Shown here: positions 33,478 to 44,746 of the stretch, in pieces
How the letters are laid out: the number at the start of each line of letters is the position of its first letter
Position numbering within the stretch: position 1 is the first letter of the stretch
Source of the DNA: Paragonimus westermani
Taxonomy: Eukaryota; Platyhelminthes; Trematoda; Plagiorchiida; Troglotrematidae
Reading direction: 5' to 3'
DNA length: 64,000 nucleotides
Assembly (NCBI GenBank): GCA_008508345.1
Contig: QNGE01000123.1
Location: 358,206 to 422,205 of the forward strand
The notes under the pieces: model-generated
Told to the model about the DNA's origin: nothing
Databases searched by the model: none
The model's input: the letters and a program-made list of their open reading frames with translations, nothing else
Made by a program: the position numbers and the translations under genes

Positions 33478-33659
33478 TGGAATTATTTCGACAGTTTAAT
33501 TTGATTGAAGAGGGCGATTGTGCACCTGGAGTCTTCCGAACTAGTATCTATGGCAAGTTCACTTACATGCAAGTTGGAAGGTTTGACTTTAGTGCATCAA
33601 TACTGCACGCACTGGAACTGATTTCGAACTTAGTGGATGACTTGAGTTCCGTTCAGTCA
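33478..33659 (+). CDS. candidate exon, unknown product
   Basis: The acceptor acttcgatttcag is followed by 60 open codons (phase lead of two): ELFRQFNLIEEGDCAPGVFR, then SILHALELISNLVDDLSSVQ. A donor TCA|gtggca is only moderate. No domain recognised. Confidence 0.27.
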
Positions 33660-35728
33660 GTGGCATGTTCATTATCTCGTTTTTCACCAACGCTCGATAC
33701 TGACTGAAATTAAGTGCATCTTAAAGGATATGATCTAATCATAAATAACCGTCGACTTATCGACATGTCAGTTATCGTTACTTTCCCATTCATTCCTTTT
33801 CCTTATGCTACACTTCATGGGGCCGATCTCTGCGAATGTTACATGACTTGTAGTCCTAGCTGTGAAACTGAAATTGTATAATCAGGTTCTCAAATCTGAC
33901 TGATCCATTGAGTTACTGATGTGTAAAAGACCGATTGTAGTGCGAAAATATATGAATCAGCCTCATGTTCGTTATAATCTTTAGGGTCGTTACAATAATT
34001 TTTGACACTACGTGACGATGCCTATTCCAATAATTCGCATGTTCACTGAGGAAACGAATATTTATAAGAAGCGTTAAGGGAAACATTATTTTTGGCCATT
34101 AACAGTTTGTTCATGTGTGTTTGCTAGTTTTTGCCCGAACTGTGCGATTCTGGAGCAAGTTCTTAACTATGAAATTTGTTGCTAGTGTTTATATTAAAAT
34201 TACTGACAGGTCACGCGACAAAGAAACTACCTTGCCAACCCAAAGGTTAAAGAAACTCGTCCTTGAATGTTTGTACTTTATAGTCTCGCGGCTATTGATT
34301 TCCACTGGGGGTAGAGAAAAATGCGAATTTCCGAACGATCCTCTAGCTTGTTGACGACGTGTGAAACTTAAGGCGCGTTTTGGTTTTTATCGGTCACGTC
34401 TATCATAGATTATTCTCTGGAAGTGGAATTGATTATGGAACACAGAAAATAGTTGTCGATCTATTCACACACCGGATCGATTCCGACATGCCATTTTGCT
34501 AATCAAGACGAGCACTGTCTCCAAAAATCGTAAGCGTTGCAATAAGTTTCAAATTTTAATTTAGGTTAATATCCTTTACATAAATCACGAAATTCCGTAA
34601 TTTTTCAACGCTTAAATTATTTGTAAAAATACTCTCTTTTGAACTTGATTACAAGTCCACATTTCCCTTATTCATGTTACCAACGGTAGAGACTTTGTCC
34701 GAATCGTGTGCAGAATGAAGTGTTAATTTAGACAGTAATCGTATTTTCTGGTAATTTTTTCCAGGCCTTCGAGAACCTCATTTTAACAAGATAAATGGCT
34801 TTTGATAGTTTTGTGGGGCCGTTAATTCTAGACCATTTTTGAAATTCTCACTCAGCTTATTTTCAATCACCTTAGCAACATATGCTTTCAATAGTTTCAA
34901 TAAGGGTTACATTGGTGACGCCAAATTCACCCACAGAAATTCTAGTCAGCGAAACCGTACAGTCTGTATAGTACGCATAACTGTTACCGTACTCCTGGTC
35001 TGAGTACGGTGTCGAAAGTATACTGCAGTCAATAAGAGATTTCTGTAATCTTCCCGCAAACTACGGACACAAACGAAAAAAGGTCATAAACTCAGTAATA
35101 AAATGTCATTGTTACACAGACCATCTCGTTGGCACACCAAGTCACCAGCGGCTTGTGTTTACTGAGGTTACGCATCAACCGAGGACTGGAAACGGGATTG
35201 AATACCATTAGTTGCGCCGGTTACTGGTCCTTGTACTACACTTATTTATCCTCAGTTATTACACTTTAATATTTCCTGTCGCTTTTATTTTCATGTCATA
35301 CGTGATTTAGAATTTAACTAGTCGCTCCGCGATTAAATATTCACCAGGATGCACATGGAAATTCTGTCAGTTTATTTAGAGCCTAGGAAGCCTTTTGACG
35401 ACAACCTTGTCGGGGACAAACGTCTTCATTTGTTTTTAGTGTCAGGAAAATTGCCAAGTTTAAGCGGCCGCATTTTGCAACAGGCTTCAAACTTTCATCT
35501 TTATAAATTCTGTTCAGTGTCAATTTGTTTCCGAAAAGGTCACTTTTCTGTTTTAAATGTATGTTGCATGTCCTTACTGCAAGCTTCTACTAAGGCTAGA
35601 AAGCTACGGCAAAAAATTATATCACCAAGTAACCGCTAATTAAAAACGAAATAAATTTGCATGGTACACACCACAAAGCGGTTGCAAATTGCAGGCACTG
35701 TCGAGATAAAATCATCCGGTTGGATCAC
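33660..35728. other. no supported gene; perfect hairpin
   Basis: AT-rich DNA. A 9-bp perfect stem (accgtactc/gagtacggt, 7-base loop) lies at 34986-35010. An open piece at 35349 after attcaccag (MHMEILSVYLEPRKPFDDNL) is a weak exon candidate only. Confidence 0.35.
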
Positions 35729-35821
35729 CGCATAAATGGAGGGAGTGGTGCAGCCGAAAACACTGAAGAGAATACGCTCTGGTACTAAATAAAAGGCGTA
35801 TTTCTGTCGCACTGAATCACA
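35729..35821 (-). CDS. candidate exon, unknown product
   Basis: A strong acceptor (taattcatttttgtgattcag) precedes an open segment reading RQKYAFYLVPERILFSVFGC then TTPSIYA, with a donor-like GCG|gtgatc. Two frames are open and neither joins in phase to 36309-36416, so its place in the neighbouring gene is unproven. Confidence 0.25.
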
Positions 35822-36308
35822 AAAATGAATTAATCTTAGTAGTTTCAAATCTTACCATAATTTTGGATTCATATGCCCAATACAGCTTCTGCATGCATTA
35901 CCGCATGTTACGATTAGTTGTCCTGAACACATGTTTGCTGTGTATGAATAGCCACTGTATAATTTGAATGCGAAAATTCACGCACCAGATAATTTTCGTT
36001 TTGTGGAGTTTTCTGAGCTTTTGACTACTTTTTCTCATCTCCTCTGTGATCGATCATTTTCTTGTCTACAAATTCTATAGACAAGTTAAGTAATCAAGTT
36101 GATCAGCTTGTTTATACGAGTGTCTATTGTCGACCAAGCAACCAAGTAGCTAGCACAAAGCATCCAAAACCTGACTCAGCAAGAAATCAGCGTGTGGTGC
36201 GATTTTTGTCCACCTGATTAGCGGCAGTCATGTGGTCCACCAGGGACGTTGTTCAAGGCCATCTGGTGGATGGTGCTGGCGAAACCTTATCCAAAAACCA
36301 GTCTTAAC

Positions 36309-36416
36309 AAACGTTGAGATTATGGGGATAGGCCATACGTATGTGCGAGCGATTTGTTTGGGTATTGCATTTATCACGTCCGATATTTGGTCGTAGAAAA
36401 CTTCCACGATCGTCTG
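36309..36416 (-). CDS. candidate exon of a minus-strand gene (36-42 kb)
   Basis: The acceptor gtatttgtttctcgag and donor ACGTTT|gttaag enclose 36 codons in phase 0/0: QTIVEVFYDQISDVINAIPK then TYVWPIPIISTF. It joins in phase to 37792-37879. The intron between them carries the Penelope fragment at 37152-37249. Confidence 0.38.
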
Positions 36417-37138
36417 CTCGAGAAACAAATACAATGACTGGCGGGTCTCGGCAACCGAAGCATAAGGTTACGCACAGGCTGATGAAATTGGAGTATGATT
36501 GCTAGTTCGTCATGTTGGAAATTATCACCGCATAGTCGGCTACATGCTTCTGGTGATGAAACATTATTTCAACGGTAGTCCTTAGTCTGCAATTTTACAT
36601 GATTTATGCTAACGTTCGCAAGCTCATGATGATACAGACAGTTTGAAAGAATGGATATTTTGTCTGTACAAATGAGTTTGCATTCTGAAGAAGTGGCATA
36701 GTAAACTACAGACCAGAACACACAGTTGGAAACCACCGTGTTTCCTTTATTCGAAGGGAGGGGAAACAATCGGGTACAGTTTACGAAAATACATGCACAT
36801 CGTTAGGTTTCTAATCAAGAAAGTGATTATATGGAATAATTATGCAGAAATTTCAGCGTAAAGAGAAGCTTGCACTAGAAATTCGCAGAGATGAACAGGA
36901 TCAGGGGTAGTGCAATAGGATGGACATGAATACCTAGGAACGTTGTAATAATTTGAGTGTGATTAATGGAGTGAAGTTAAATCTCCAAATGACTTTCAAT
37001 TCGCACAATAATGAGTTCGATAGAAAATATTAACAACAGTCTTTTATTTGATTAATACGTTTTCACAACACCGGCCGAAATTTGATTGCGTTTATAAATC
37101 GATAAGCTACACTATTGGACGAATCTTCATCGATAGAC

Positions 37139-37262
37139 TCACTTGAATTGGTTTTGGTATTGATAGGTTCGCCGAGCTTGGCATTTCGGTTGCAAACGTT
37201 TCATCACCAAGCGAGCTACAAACAACACCACCACTATTCCCAACCATCATCACTTGAATTGG
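37139..37262 (+). mobile_element. second miniature fold-back Penelope derivative with 13-bp target duplication
   Basis: The insertion 37152-37249 (98 bp) is bracketed by identical tcacttgaattgg at 37139-37151 and 37250-37262. The left part is antisense terminal repeat and runs past the predicted ribozyme cleavage site into the stem II loop (gtttcatcaccaagcgag). The right part (ctacaaacaacaccaccact to ccatca) is sense. Parent sequences share cgag at the junction. Compared with 12481-12579, the 3' end stops about 40 bp earlier. Confidence 0.87.
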
Positions 37263-37791
37263 GTTCGGCGCTCAATAAAACGTGAGTATAATAAAAATGA
37301 GATACCCTTTTCGTTGTGAACTTGAATATAGAAAACAGAAGCCTGACATTGCACAATTTATTTCTGCCCAAAGGTGATCCGGTAACTGTTAACCGACGCA
37401 TGTACTAAACACTAAGCAGTTAATGTCTACGCACAGATGAGGGTTGTCCTGTTCAGACTTTTAGAGAAATGCTCTGTGTGTAATGGCAGATGTTTCTGAG
37501 ATTGTCATCACCATGGCATTGCCGATAACTACTAAATCTGGCCTTTCAACTCGCACTACTGTGCAGTTTGTTTGCTCAAGCTGATGTATAAACGTTCTGA
37601 TACATACATTCTCAAAGATAGCACGGTATGTTTGATTTTAATTCCGTAACTTTGACAATGAATGTACCCACTTAGAAGTAAGAGTGTTGTACACAATTCT
37701 GCTGCTGCCAATTGGATAAACTTAGTACAAACCGTAACTGGCTGATTTCAAAAATGCAACGGCCACCAATGTTCAAAACCTGGCCTCTTAC

Positions 37792-37879
37792 TAGCACAGT
37801 GAGAACGAAACGGTTTGTACTATGCGGCAACATGTGCCAGTTTAATGCTGATATGCCGAAGTGTATTCGGATGCATTCA
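37792..37879 (-). CDS. candidate exon of the same minus-strand gene
   Basis: The acceptor tccattccatcttcgag and the perfect donor GTGCTA|gtaaga enclose 29 codons: ECIRIHFGISALNWHMLPHS then NRFVLTVL. The phase fits both the upstream exon (40677-40845) and the downstream exon (36309-36416). No domain recognised. Confidence 0.4.
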
Positions 37880-38101
37880 CTCGAAGATGGAATGGAATAG
37901 GTGGTAAATACTCTGCCACTCAGAACCATTAATTGAACTGACTATGAACACGGATTTCCAAACAAGATCAGTTCGAACCAAGAAGAAGAGAGCAGGCGCA
38001 CGCCATCGAAGACATGTGACAAACAGATGCATCAAAATTTTAAGACATGTTTTCAGAATCAGTCGACACGTCTGAAATTTTGTGATGGAAATCTCAATTC
38101 A

Positions 38102-39933
38102 AAGCCTTGGTTACCGTTACATCGCCAAGAGACCAGGATGAGCTGCGATCAGTATTGGGATGTTTGCAGTAATATTCTCGATTTATCTCCAACTTTTCGA
38201 CGAAAGCACAACCATTATTTGCGGTTCAGTCAACAGAAACATGGTCTTGGACTCAGGAAGACGAAGTTCTGCGAGAATTAGTAAAAGTTGTGATTAAAAG
38301 GCCGACGTTAGCCCCATTCACTATGACTAAAGTTACCACGCTCATCACAGATGCATCCAGTGTTGGCACTGGTGCTTTGTTGGAACAGGAGGGATATCCA
38401 ATCATTTGCATATCACGTTTGTTGAATAAGGCTGAGCAAGGATATTCACAAACACAATAGGAAGCGTTAGAAGTCTACTGGGCTGTCAGGAGGCTGCATA
38501 AATATTTGTTTGATGTTAAAATCAGAATTGTTACTGATCACCAAGCTCTACAGTATTTATTTGACCCTCACAAATCAATTGCCAAATCATCAGCGGCAAT
38601 GATACAGCGGTGGAGTCTAGTTCCAGCAGCATACGGCTATGAAATCGTTCATCGTCCCGGTAAACTGATTCCTCAGGCGGATTTTTTATCACGGTATTCC
38701 AGTTTCTTAGCTGCTGAAGCTTGTTTGCTTGCTTCGCCAGCTATTCCAACAAGCCGAAAGGACTTTACCAAGACAATTTAAAACCATTATGGCACGGTAA
38801 TTACCGCGATGACCAAGGGTTGGTCGTCAAATATTAGGAAGAAACACCCAGTATTAGTCCAGAAACGAGAGAAGTTATCAATACAACCTGATGGTGTGCT
38901 GTGTCGGAGAGATCAATTGGTCATTCCACCATCGCTACGAAAGGCGGTATTAGACGACTTGCATAAAAGTCATCTGGGCGTGGAGAAAATGAAATCTCTG
39001 GCTCAACAGACGTGTTGGTGGCCGGAGATAAACTCGGATATCAAGAGCATTGCAGTGAACTGCCACTCCTGCCTCCACAAAATAAAGACAAGGCCGAAGA
39101 ATTGGACACCTTAACCGGACAGCTACGTACCATGGCAACGGGTGCACGCAGACTATTGTGGACCACTTATCGGTAACTATCACATTCTGGTGTTGATTGA
39201 TTCATACTCACGGTGGCCAGAAGTATTTATTACAACCTCATCTTCCACGGCATTTACCATGCAAGCATTTCGTGAATGTTTCAGTCGCGAAGGCATTCCG
39301 CAGGTGTTGGTGACAGACAACGGGTGACAATTTTGTTCCGCTGAAATGAAACAGTGGCTTGACAGCATCGGGTGTCGTCACTTGCGAACGGCGCCTCGGC
39401 ATTCATGTTCAAACGGGGCCGCGGAAAATCTGGTGAAAACGCTCAAAAGTGCCGTGAGTTCCACTAATCCTAAAACATTTGCTGAACTGGATGTGTTTCT
39501 CGATAACTTCCTGCTTCAGTACAGGAACGCAGCCCATTGCACAACGAAGGAAAGCCTAGCGGTGCTATTTAAATCAAGGCGACTAAGAGCATCACTTCAG
39601 TGTGTAGATTCAACGGATGTGATATATTTTCGTGGAAACGATTTGCGACCTGCCAAAGGATTGATCACTCGCCAGCTAGGCAGCACAATGGTAGAAATTA
39701 CTGACCTGCACGATGCCACCATTCATCGGAGACACACTGACCAAATCCAGTTTCGAAGCACTGAAAAAGTGGCCATGGAGGAAGCAGAACACCCTGTGCT
39801 GCAAGAGTTCGATGCTCCGAGAAGATCAGAACGATTGGCAAATATGAATGCGGAGGCTTCTAGAAAAGGGGAAGGTTGTGATGGAAATCTCAATTCACCG
39901 ATTATCCAAACCCCGACACAACAGAAGATCTGA
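38102..39933 (+). pseudogene. gypsy pol remnant: RT end, RNase H, integrase
   Basis: One reading frame of about 610 codons is kept from 38104 to 39933, interrupted by five nonsense codons (38170, 38458, 38779, 39112, 39325) and no frameshift. In order: the RT/connection block DQDELRSVLGCLQ and YSRFISNFSTKAQPL; RNase H with TDASSVGTGALLEQ and HKYLFDVKIRIVTDHQALQY; the integrase HHCC zinc finger (HLGVEKMKSLAQQTCWWPE to CHSCLHK); the catalytic core with Asp in HADYCGPL, Asp in VTDNG and Glu in SNGAAENLVKTLK; and a GPY/F-like tail ending RRHTDQIQF. The last codons run into the LTR. Similarity is greatest to Mag-type gypsy elements by eye. Confidence 0.9.
39862..39875 (+). promoter_or_regulatory. 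polypurine tract
   Basis: agaaaaggggaagg lies immediately before the TGTGATG start of the 3' LTR, the position of the plus-strand primer in LTR elements. Confidence 0.75.
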
Positions 39934-40267
39934 CAGACGGCCAATCCAAATATCGCGTTAATGATACAACATCAGGATTGGACGAACGGTCTTAGTGTTG
40001 TGCCTTCCGTTATTTGTCAATTCATCTGTTCCGTATTCCACCAATTAACATACAGTTTATGGTGTTGCATGTGCTAATGAGATCAGCCAATGACAGGCTG
40101 TGATTTCCCTAATACTGTTGTACATCAATAAATTCGGTGTCTCAATCCATGAATAATAATTGCTTACTGCTGCCAGTACCAGGTCTTCGCCTTATAACTT
40201 GCGTTGGAGGTTTGAATTCAAGTACGACTTCTAGGGCTATTCAAAGTCCCTAATTCTGAGCATCACA
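39877..40267 (+). repeat. 3' LTR of the deleted gypsy element
   Basis: 391 bp, beginning TGTGATG and ending CATCACA (perfect 7-bp terminal inverted repeat), followed by the 5-bp target duplication. It contains AATAAA at 40127-40132, about 135 bp before the end. The first 21 bp match the 5' stub exactly. Confidence 0.82.
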
Positions 40268-40676
40268 AATTTTCCGACAAACCGGTACCCTCGAGTTCCA
40301 CTGAAGGTGAATTTTATCACTGATCTCACTCTAAGCTACAAGTTTGCTCGCTCGAGAGTATCTAGACAAGTTTGTGTGCACATTGGTAGCATATGATTTC
40401 TGGTTTCATTATCAGGGAACCGTCGAAACACAACCGTATGTGATGTTGGGTATGAAATATCAGGATGTAGAACACGTGAATTAATTGAATCACCAGGTCG
40501 AAGCTGAGGTAACCTAAATTGAAACGAACAGAAAGTTTTCTAAACGTACAGATGAATCGCTAGTAGTTCCCCACAGTCTGCTTAAGGATTTATTCACTGT
40601 GGTGAAGATGTGCTCATTGCTGAACATACATGCTTCTCCGTCGTTCCGCAGCCGTGGTGAGTGATCACCCATTTAC

Positions 40677-40845
40677 ATGGTCCAATATAAACGCCTAAGG
40701 CCAAATAAGGAGCTGTCCAGGTACTGTATCGCCAAAAGAAGAAAGGTTGTCTTCTCAAAGCAAACAGTCTGCCTTCTCACGATGATATGAAATAATGTAG
40801 TATCTTCGACATTGGAACGTACTTCGATAAGATATTGGCTGAAAC
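40677..40845 (-). CDS. candidate exon of the minus-strand gene (36-42 kb)
   Basis: The acceptor agtgtgtgattcag and donor ACCAT|gtaaat enclose 55 codons: FSQYLIEVRSNVEDTTLFHI then FLLLAIQYLDSSLFGLRRLY. It joins in phase to 37792-37879 (2+1) across the gypsy-bearing intron, and to 41676-41764 (1+2). No domain recognised. Confidence 0.4.
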
Positions 40846-41675
40846 CTGAATCACACACTGACGAATGTGCACCTTGCATTCATACACGGTGTTGCTTGCA
40901 TTTACCGATCTCATTGTATTGTGTGCTACTTTGAAACGCTTGGTCAGCAGCTCTCAGCGTGCATGCAGCTTTTATCAACGTCTCTAAAGCTCTCAATGTC
41001 ACCTCACAGAAACCGACCAAAAGATCAGCCCGCTCTTCGGTGTTTCTTCACCTCTGACACACTACACTGAAGATTACTATTGAAACGCATCGATCACTCA
41101 GGAGGCTGTCTGCGGTGTTCGGCAGGTTGAATCACCATCACTGCAGTTCCTTGAGATCTACTACACAATAAGTATCGCATAATATTACGACGCCTGCGAT
41201 TCGGTTCAAAAACGGACGAAGGTTTCCACATCCGGCCGTCCACCACACAATAGAAATATTACAACGAAGGTTAAATTGTCAGCTTTTGCAAAATTCAAAA
41301 CCGCTCATTTTCGTTGGCAGTGATATGTGACGGATTCAGTGACAGTCCCTCGAACTTTGCGTATGAAAGACAAAGCCTTCACCAAAAACCTTTATCATAT
41401 GTAGACATTCGTGCTCTTTATTTGGCAGTCCTGACTAATCAAATTCCCTCACTAAATTTTTCTCATAGTTTTCATGTTTTAAGTATTTCTGTGTTGCTTT
41501 AATCCGCTGAAGACAGTTCTGAATGACAGCTAGAAAACCCAAAAATAATCACTTTTAAGAATTCTTACCAATGAGTTCAATTACAAGTGTTTTTTATGTT
41601 GTAGGATATGTGATCTCGAATCCGCAGACTTGGACCACCTATGGCCATTTGAGCATTCCATTTTGAAAGCATTAC

Positions 41676-41764
41676 CATCGATCTGGGAGTAGAATAAACA
41701 AGAAACGCACGACAAAATCAATAAGCGTTTGGTCACAGATGGGCGCAGTTGAAAAATGCTTTGT
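41676..41764 (-). CDS. candidate exon of the minus-strand gene (36-42 kb)
   Basis: The acceptor tttcgaatggtcag and donor GATG|gtaatg enclose 29 codons (QSIFQLRPSVTKRLLILSCV then SCLFYSQID), partly hydrophobic. The phase of one base at the 3' end fits the next exon. Confidence 0.36.
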
Positions 41765-44540
41765 CTGACCATTCGAAATAAATACTAGGAGTGCCAGATC
41801 AGTGACCAAAAATTTCCTTTAGCAAATAACCTTGATCACCCATATGAACACTCGTTTTCAGATTCAGTGTGAAAGCTTAAGAGAAGTACTTTCTATTTGT
41901 GTGTTTGACTGTGCGCAGATAACACTTTGGGTTTGTTTCACCTGTGAAGATGCATAAACTTTACTTCAGGAGAGGTTTTAGTTTTTAAATCATCAGTGGG
42001 TTTTCATGAGACAAACCTACGTTATTGTTACACACAGTGGCGGAAATTCCTTCAACTGCTGCCAAGTCTAGTCAGATAACCACAGACGATCATGTGAAAA
42101 TAAGAAATTCGACAGAAAAATTGTTAAAACTGATAATGCAGTTTGTGTGGTGAGATCACTTATGGTGAACTACTTGCTCGCTTTGCCAGAAAGTCGATAT
42201 GTTCTTCCAATTACTCCTGGTTGCGTAATAGACTATCGTAGAATTCTGGCAAGCTAGGGCGACACTGAATCTTGTATTTCACGGTTCGTCTTCACTTACA
42301 ATTCGCCCAATTCACACTTAAGTGAAACTATATTTAGCTCAAAATTAGCGTGCAGTCAGGTTGTGATAAATGCTGTTAGATACGCCTTTGGAAAATCAAG
42401 CTAATACACTTATAACTGCCAAGTGTTATATGCTGATTAAGAAGTGAATATACTTGTAGTAGTTGGATACGGATAACAGCTTGGAAAACGTTTCTATTGC
42501 CTCACAAATGAAACTGAAAATATGGGCTAAAACAGGGAAACTTTATACCGTTAACGAATTGAGGAAAACCGATTGTCCAAGAAGGTCTCTTGGTGAGACT
42601 CTAGAAAAACAAACCAATCAATATTTTCTTTGGGTGGAGAGGCGAGGAAGCTCACCTTGTTCACTTGGGTCTTTGAAGCCGATTTACCGCAGGACATTCG
42701 TGTTCGTAGGGTGTGCGACGCATTCCGGTGAACCCTACTCGTCGCAGTACAGTCAGCCTGGTTGTTGAGCATGCACAAACTCTCTCTTAATATGGGAGCT
42801 AACTTCGGGCTGAGAAATATCAAGATGGTTTTGGAATGCAGTCATAAAAATTGGGAGCTGATGCCAGCGTTGAATAACTAAAAGCCCTGAACCACGGTCA
42901 TTCAGGATCACTTGCACAGTACTTGAAAGACAAGCCAGTTTAACATTCCACAGAAGTATGCTGGAAGTGATCGTGACTCCACTGCGTCGTCTAACTTTAG
43001 GCGGTTACGGGCAATTTTAACTTACACCATCGTTATCGTTATAAATCAAAACATTCACACCGAGTTAACATTCATAACTCAACAAAACAAAATTAGCTGT
43101 CGAATGAGATATGACTACTTTCTGGACGCCTCATAGTGGATGACTTATTTCACGCTTTGCTGAACGCTTACTGTTAAGGTTTTGATCGTGTACATCGTGT
43201 AGGTAGATGTACGTCGAAATGCATTTTTCTAATGTTGTGGGGCAAAAACTTCTTAATTCAGGATAGGGTTAGTATGTAGTTATGTGTCAGCATCACCGTT
43301 TACCGGAAAAACCATGTCTGATTCCTTGAGGTAAGTTAACCAAAAATCCGGAAATTCTTGACCTGAAAATTACAAAGTGAATTTCAAATCGACCGACTTT
43401 CTAGTATGACTCGAGAATTCCGACAACATTGACTCTCAGAGACAGTTTTCTTTACCTAAACAAACTGTATGGATACTTTGAGACTGACGCAACCTCGTTC
43501 CATTAAAAAGACCATATCAGTAATCTTCAGAGAACAAAAGGTTGTTATAGAGTAATTACATCATGCAGACAAAAAATGTTTGTCGATTAAATGCAAGTTA
43601 CCAGACAATGAGTAAAAACCACCAATGATTATAACCATTACCAGATGGGTAAATTCACATCCTGAATATTCGATCTAACTGAACTACCCAATGGAAACCA
43701 ATTTACAACATTCCTCCAACAGCCACTTAAGTCTTAGTGATGCTTTCAGATGCATATCTTAGTGGTTTGTTATTTTATCGAAGAAATAAATAGCGATACC
43801 ATCAGTACCAAACTATGTACCGTTTATTTTTAAATACGTAGCTATGAATTCTTCACTGATAAAATAGGTTTTTTACAAATATTACTTGTGTTCAAGTTCA
43901 GCAGGTTCACACCCAGTTCACTGTTGAGACCCCTGAACTAGGGCGAAGATTCAACACAGTTCAGTGTTGTTTGCATTTATTGAAATTATCCATCGTTTAC
44001 CACATAATAAGGGTTTTGTGTCGGTTCCCACCAAAAATGAACGCTCAACCCAGGTATTGTGTACACATGTGTTCAGCTGCCTAAACACGGATAAACTTGT
44101 AATCTTACAGTAAGATAAAAACAGAAGAATATTCAATTGTGAGGTGGTTCATGCACGATTAGTCCAAAATCAATAATAGCAAGATATTCTACCAGTTATC
44201 ATAAGTTACAATTATTATTCTGTGAAAATTGCGTTCCTAAGGTCTGCAGCCTGCCAGACAATCATCTTCACTCAAGAAAAGTCTTCACGGAACATTCCAA
44301 CAACACTTAATCTGAATTATGCCCTCTTTGAAAATGATGTCTGTTGACAATGGACGCGGCTGCACGCAGTAACTATTTACGTAGTCTAATTAATACAACT
44401 TGGATTCTTTGAACATTCCACCGGTGTAATTTGATTTTGTGGCCGGGAAAGTCTTCACCTGGAGACCTGCAAGGTTAGTTGACTCTAATCAGAAGGTTTC
44501 CATTTTAAAGAGCTGTCAATAACTTTGGTGGTAACTTTAC
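41765..44540. other. no firm gene; possible gag relic at 42.6 kb
   Basis: AT-rich apart from the short GC-richer patch listed at 42630-42775. No paired splice candidates. Confidence 0.35.
42630..42775 (+). pseudogene. possible retrotransposon gag relic
   Basis: One frame reads TWVFEADLPQDIRVRRVCDA, followed by a stop and LLVAVQSAWLLSMHKLS. This fits the loose gag-capsid pattern F-x-x-x-L-P-x-x-I-R followed by a T-L-x-x-A-V helix. Weak: short, with a stop, and other frames are also open. Confidence 0.22.
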
Positions 44541-44746
44541 TGGCACTAACCACTCGTCTCTCAAAGACTTCGCAAAAAGTTTGACTCTATCTTCCACTGC
44601 ACACTGTTGACCGCTTGTCAACTTCCATTGAAAGAGCATCAACCATACTTTGAAATCTGTGTATTCTTTGAAGTTCTTCGTGACAATGTCGTCAGTCAAT
44701 ATTTGCCAGCACAGGCGTAGCGCGCGCATCCAGTGGTTCAAGCCGA
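44541..44746 (-). CDS. candidate exon, unknown product
   Basis: The acceptor ctcacgttatttatgtag and donor GTGCCA|gtaaag enclose 68 codons, including GLNHWMRALRLCWQILTDDI and EDRVKLFAKSLRDEW. Codon content is GC-richer than the surroundings. It may be an upstream exon of the 36-42 kb gene, but the phase does not directly join 41676-41764. Confidence 0.32.

Larger units (their letters stand above)
38076..40272 (+). mobile_element. internally deleted Ty3/gypsy LTR retrotransposon
   Basis: The element spans 38081-40267 and is flanked by aattt on both sides (38076-38080, 40268-40272). Its left end is only 21 bp of LTR (tgtgatggaaatctcaattca, 38081-38101), which then fuses directly to the RT/RNase H part of pol. 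The same 21-mer opens the 3' LTR at 39877. The rest of the 5' LTR, the primer-binding site, gag, protease and most of RT are gone. It lies in a putative intron of a minus-strand gene, in the opposite orientation. Confidence 0.85.
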
